Shown here: positions 6,066-8,665 of the stretch, piece by piece
How the letters are laid out: every line of letters starts with the position of its first letter
Numbering within the stretch: position 1 is the stretch's first letter
Assembly: GCA_947458775.1 (NCBI GenBank)
Contig: CANGZX010000017.1
Location: forward strand, 1 to 8,665
Direction: 5' to 3'
From: Sphingobacteriaceae bacterium
Lineage (GTDB): Bacteria > Bacteroidota > Bacteroidia > Sphingobacteriales > Sphingobacteriaceae
Length of the DNA stretch: 8,665 bases
The notes under the pieces: generated by a model
The model's database searches: none
What the model was told of the DNA's origin: nothing
The model's input: only the letters and a program-made list of their open reading frames with translations
Made by a program: the position numbers and the translations under genes

Positions 6066-7154
6066 ATGAAAACTAAACGCATTCTCTATATTTTATTAGC
6101 CCTTTGTTTAGGTGCCGCCATCCTGTATCGTGTTACTAAAAATGCGCAACAAGGGGCCGGTGGAAAAGGTGGTTCTGGGGGACCAAAAGGTGGTAAAAGT
6201 GCGGGTGGTATGCCTCCGGCAAAAGTAAATGGCTTAATTATTAGTAGCCAAGCTTTTGATAGCAACATTACCTTAAGCGGAGCTGTAGAGGCGGATGAAG
6301 AAGTAGAAATTAGACCCGAAATTTCTGGCCTAGTAAAGGGCATTTATTTCACAGAGGGTACCAGTGTAAGCAAAGGACAACTACTTGTAAAAATAAACGA
6401 TACCGAATTGCAAGCGCAACTGAAACAAGCGCTTAGTAAACAAAAACTTGCATCCGAAACCGAATCGAGAGCAAAACAATTGGTAAATAAAGAAGCCATT
6501 AGCCAAGAAGAATACGACGTGGCCTTGGCTGAATTAACCAACCTAAAGGCACAAACAGAACTAATTAGAGCACAATTATCTAAAACCTCCATTAAAGCTC
6601 CTTTTAGTGGTCGTATTGGGTTACGCTCTATTTCTACCGGCGAATATGTAAGCCCGAGCACTAGCATTGCAAAACTCGTAAATAGCCAAACCGTTAAAAT
6701 TAGTTTCTCTGTGCCCGAAAAATATGCCGGAAAAATTAAAAATCAAACGGAAATACAATTTACCGTAGACGGAAACAACAAACCTTTTAGTGCTAGAATT
6801 TACGCTATGGATCCGGGTATAGAAACCAATACCAGAACCTTGCAAATCAAAGCCAAGACTAGTAATGTTGGCAACCAATTGGTTCCTGGCTCTTTTGCTA
6901 AAATTACCTTGCCACTAGCGGGTATTCCCGATGCTATTTTAATTCCTACACAAGCTGTTATACCTGTTTTAAAAGGGAAAAAAGTATTTATTAGTAGCAA
7001 TGGCATGGCAAAAGAAGTACTCATTGAAACCGGACCACGCACCGATAAATATATTTTAGTGCTCTCTGGCTTAGCAGTTGGCGATACCTTATTAACCACG
7101 GGGATGATGTCGCTAAAAAACGAGGCCCCGGTAAAAGTAATAGTGAAAAACTAA
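6066..7154 (+). CDS. RND efflux periplasmic adaptor subunit (membrane fusion protein, AcrA/HlyD type)
   Basis: A 362-residue adaptor that bridges an inner-membrane RND pump and an outer-membrane TolC-like channel. Residues about 5-22 are an N-terminal membrane anchor. A glycine-rich linker (29-48) follows, then the beta-barrel start and first lipoyl half (EIRPEISGLVKGIYFTEGTSVSKGQLLVKI, about 81-110), an alpha-helical hairpin (about 112-172), the second lipoyl half (TSIKAPFSGRIGLRSISTGEYVSPSTSIAKL, about 174-204), the beta-barrel (about 208-285) and a membrane-proximal domain (about 286-360). The order and the APFSGRIG motif are typical of the family. L-A-L-C near residue 14 is a poor lipobox, so a transmembrane anchor is more likely than a lipoprotein. 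The permease gene follows after 4 bases, clearly one operon. The substrate is not predictable. Confidence 0.93.
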   Translation: MKTKRILYILLALCLGAAILYRVTKNAQQGAGGKGGSGGPKGGKSAGGMPPAKVNGLIISSQAFDSNITLSGAVEADEEVEIRPEISGLVKGIYFTEGTSVSKGQLLVKINDTELQAQLKQALSKQKLASETESRAKQLVNKEAISQEEYDVALAELTNLKAQTELIRAQLSKTSIKAPFSGRIGLRSISTGEYVSPSTSIAKLVNSQTVKISFSVPEKYAGKIKNQTEIQFTVDGNNKPFSARIYAMDPGIETNTRTLQIKAKTSNVGNQLVPGSFAKITLPLAGIPDAILIPTQAVIPVLKGKKVFISSNGMAKEVLIETGPRTDKYILVLSGLAVGDTLLTTGMMSLKNEAPVKVIVKN

Positions 7155-7158
7155 GTAC

Positions 7159-8665
7159 ATGAGTTTATCTAGCACCAGTATTAAACGTCCGGTTCTGGCC
7201 ATTGTCATGAACCTAAGCTTGGTCCTTTTTGGACTTATTGGCTTTCATTTTTTGGGCGTCCGCGAATTTCCATCTATCGATCCACCGGTGGTATCGGTAC
7301 GTACTGGCTACCCGGGCGCCAATGCCGATGTAATTGAATCGCAAATTACCGAGCCTCTCGAAAAAGCCATCAACAGCATAGATGGGGTTCGCAATATTTC
7401 CTCATCAAGCAATCAAGGGTCGAGCAATATCACCGTAGAGTTTAACCTCACTAAAGATTTAGAAGAAGCCACTAACGATGTTCGCGATAAAGTGTCGCAA
7501 GCGGCTCGTTCACTACCAAAAGATATAGACGGATTGCCGGTTGTGGCCAAGGCCGATGCCAACTCGGAGTCTATTTTATCGATGACCCTAGAAAGCGATA
7601 CCCGCAACCAATTGGAATTGAGCGACTATGCCGAAAACGTATTGGCGCAACGCTTACAAACCATTCCGGGAGTAAGTAACGTACAAATTTGGGGGCAAAA
7701 ACGCATGGCCATGCGCATTTGGATAGACCCATCGCGAATGGCGGCTTGCCGCTTAACCGCACTAGATATTAAAACGGCTCTCGACAAAGAAAATATCGAA
7801 CTGCCTTCAGGAAAAATCACCGGAGAGTCTACAGAATTGTCTGTAAAAACCATGGGCAACCTATCTTCTGAAGATGATTTTAATAATTTAATTATTAAAA
7901 ACGATGGGGTAAACATCATCCGTCTAAAAGATATTGGTTCGGCAGTAATGGCGCCAGAAAATGAGGAAACCATGTTGCGTCAATCTGGCAAAACCATGAT
8001 TGGTATGGCCATTGTACCGCAACCGGGTGCCAATTATTTAGACATTTCTGATGAGTTTTATAAACGCTATGAGCAAATTAAAAAAGATTTGCCTAAAGAT
8101 TTTAAACTCGATATAGCGATAGATCAAACCATTTTCATCAAAAAATCAGTTTCCGAAGTTGCCGAAACCCTCCTACTCTCTTTGGTATTGGTTATTCTAA
8201 TTATATATTTATTTTTCCGCGACTGGAGTATCGCCTTCCGCCCATTAATAGATATTCCGGTTTCTTTAATTGCCACCTTTTTTATCATGTACTTGTTTGG
8301 CTATTCCATCAATGTACTCACCTTACTAGCTATTGTATTGGCTACTGGCTTGGTTGTTGATGATGGTATTGTGGTAACTGAAAACATTTTCAAAAAAATT
8401 GAAGAGGGCTATTCGCCTATTGAGGCCGCCATTAAAGGCTCTAATGAAATTTTCTTTGCGGTAATCTCCATTTCCATTACCCTAGCCGCGGTGTTTTTAC
8501 CGGTTATTTTTTTAGAGGGATTTGTTGGCAGATTGTTTCGAGAATTTGGCGTAGTCATTGGAGCAGCCGTACTTATATCTGCTTTTGTATCGCTTACCTT
8601 AACGCCTATGCTCAATGCCTATTTAATGAAAGGCCATCAGAAAAAAACTAAATTTTATGAGCGAA
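7159..8665 (+). CDS. RND efflux permease, HAE-1/AcrB type, 3' truncated by window end
   Basis: The frame from ATG 7159 stays open to the end of the window, giving 502 residues of a protein normally about 1,000-1,070 aa, so roughly the N-terminal half is present. TM1 is at about 12-29 (SIKRPVLAIVMNLSLVLFG), then the large periplasmic porter loop to about 335, starting with the GVREFPSIDPPVVSVRTGYPGA motif. TM2-TM6 lie at about 336-485. D401 and D402 in GLVVDDGIVVTENI correspond to AcrB Asp407/Asp408 of the proton relay. The FLEGFVGRLFREF motif follows at about 451-463. The double Asp and this motif point to the hydrophobe/amphiphile (HAE) group rather than the heavy-metal CusA/CzcA group. It uses the proton gradient to export compounds together with the adjacent adaptor and an outer-membrane channel, which may be encoded downstream. 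Confidence 0.95.
   Translation, partial: MSLSSTSIKRPVLAIVMNLSLVLFGLIGFHFLGVREFPSIDPPVVSVRTGYPGANADVIESQITEPLEKAINSIDGVRNISSSSNQGSSNITVEFNLTKDLEEATNDVRDKVSQAARSLPKDIDGLPVVAKADANSESILSMTLESDTRNQLELSDYAENVLAQRLQTIPGVSNVQIWGQKRMAMRIWIDPSRMAACRLTALDIKTALDKENIELPSGKITGESTELSVKTMGNLSSEDDFNNLIIKNDGVNIIRLKDIGSAVMAPENEETMLRQSGKTMIGMAIVPQPGANYLDISDEFYKRYEQIKKDLPKDFKLDIAIDQTIFIKKSVSEVAETLLLSLVLVILIIYLFFRDWSIAFRPLIDIPVSLIATFFIMYLFGYSINVLTLLAIVLATGLVVDDGIVVTENIFKKIEEGYSPIEAAIKGSNEIFFAVISISITLAAVFLPVIFLEGFVGRLFREFGVVIGAAVLISAFVSLTLTPMLNAYLMKGHQKKTKFYER

Noticed and set aside
6096..6113. Lipobox (L-A-L-C) making the efflux adaptor a lipoprotein
   Set aside because: The residue before Cys is Leu instead of Gly/Ala/Ser, and the hydrophobic stretch continues past the Cys, which fits a membrane anchor better.
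6086..7099. Minus-strand open frames opposite the efflux adaptor
   Set aside because: They are antisense shadows; the adaptor on the + strand has a complete domain order.
7413..7973. Three minus-strand open frames (7413-7607, 7571-7762, 7626-7973)
   Set aside because: All lie antisense to the RND permease, whose frame is continuous and full of family motifs.

Overview
The window looks like a chromosomal segment of a Bacteroidota bacterium. The evidence is moderately AT-rich DNA, start codons mostly without Shine-Dalgarno sequences, upstream boxes resembling the Bacteroidota -33/-7 promoter (TTTG ... TAnnTTTG), and protein types common in that phylum: a small outer-membrane beta-barrel, an M61 peptidase with a PDZ domain, and a YtxH/holin-like gene pair. 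No mobile element, CRISPR array, tRNA or rRNA was seen. No gene-free stretch exceeds about 150 bases.

Left block (1-1689, + strand): the C-terminal part of an AI-2E family (PerM/TqsA-like) membrane transporter, then three small tightly spaced genes. These encode a YtxH glycine-zipper membrane protein, a two-helix protein of the holin-superfamily-III/YqjE type, and an unrecognised coiled-coil protein. The trio resembles in layout the enterobacterial yqjD-yqjE-yqjK stress cluster. That is an inference from architecture, not demonstrated homology.

Middle block: a FadD15-type long-chain fatty acyl-CoA ligase on the minus strand ends 2 bases from the trio, with no terminator between them. Divergent from it is a secreted, beta-barrel-type protein gene (3601-4011). 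An in-frame TAG stops this gene 20 codons before what looks like its natural C-terminus, which ends in Phe at 4071. A perfect 16-bp terminator hairpin follows and is shared with the convergent M61 glycyl-aminopeptidase-like gene (minus strand).

Right block (6066-end, + strand): a tripartite efflux operon made of a periplasmic adaptor (362 aa) and, 4 bases later, an RND permease of the HAE-1/AcrB type. The permease runs off the window after 502 residues. A plausible promoter precedes the operon, and a 14-bp imperfect palindrome lies between its two boxes, a possible operator.

The strongest unexpected signal is the premature TAG in the barrel gene. Next is the palindrome in the efflux promoter. 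I do not see a clear, wholly new multi-gene system; the small-protein trio is the least understood part.
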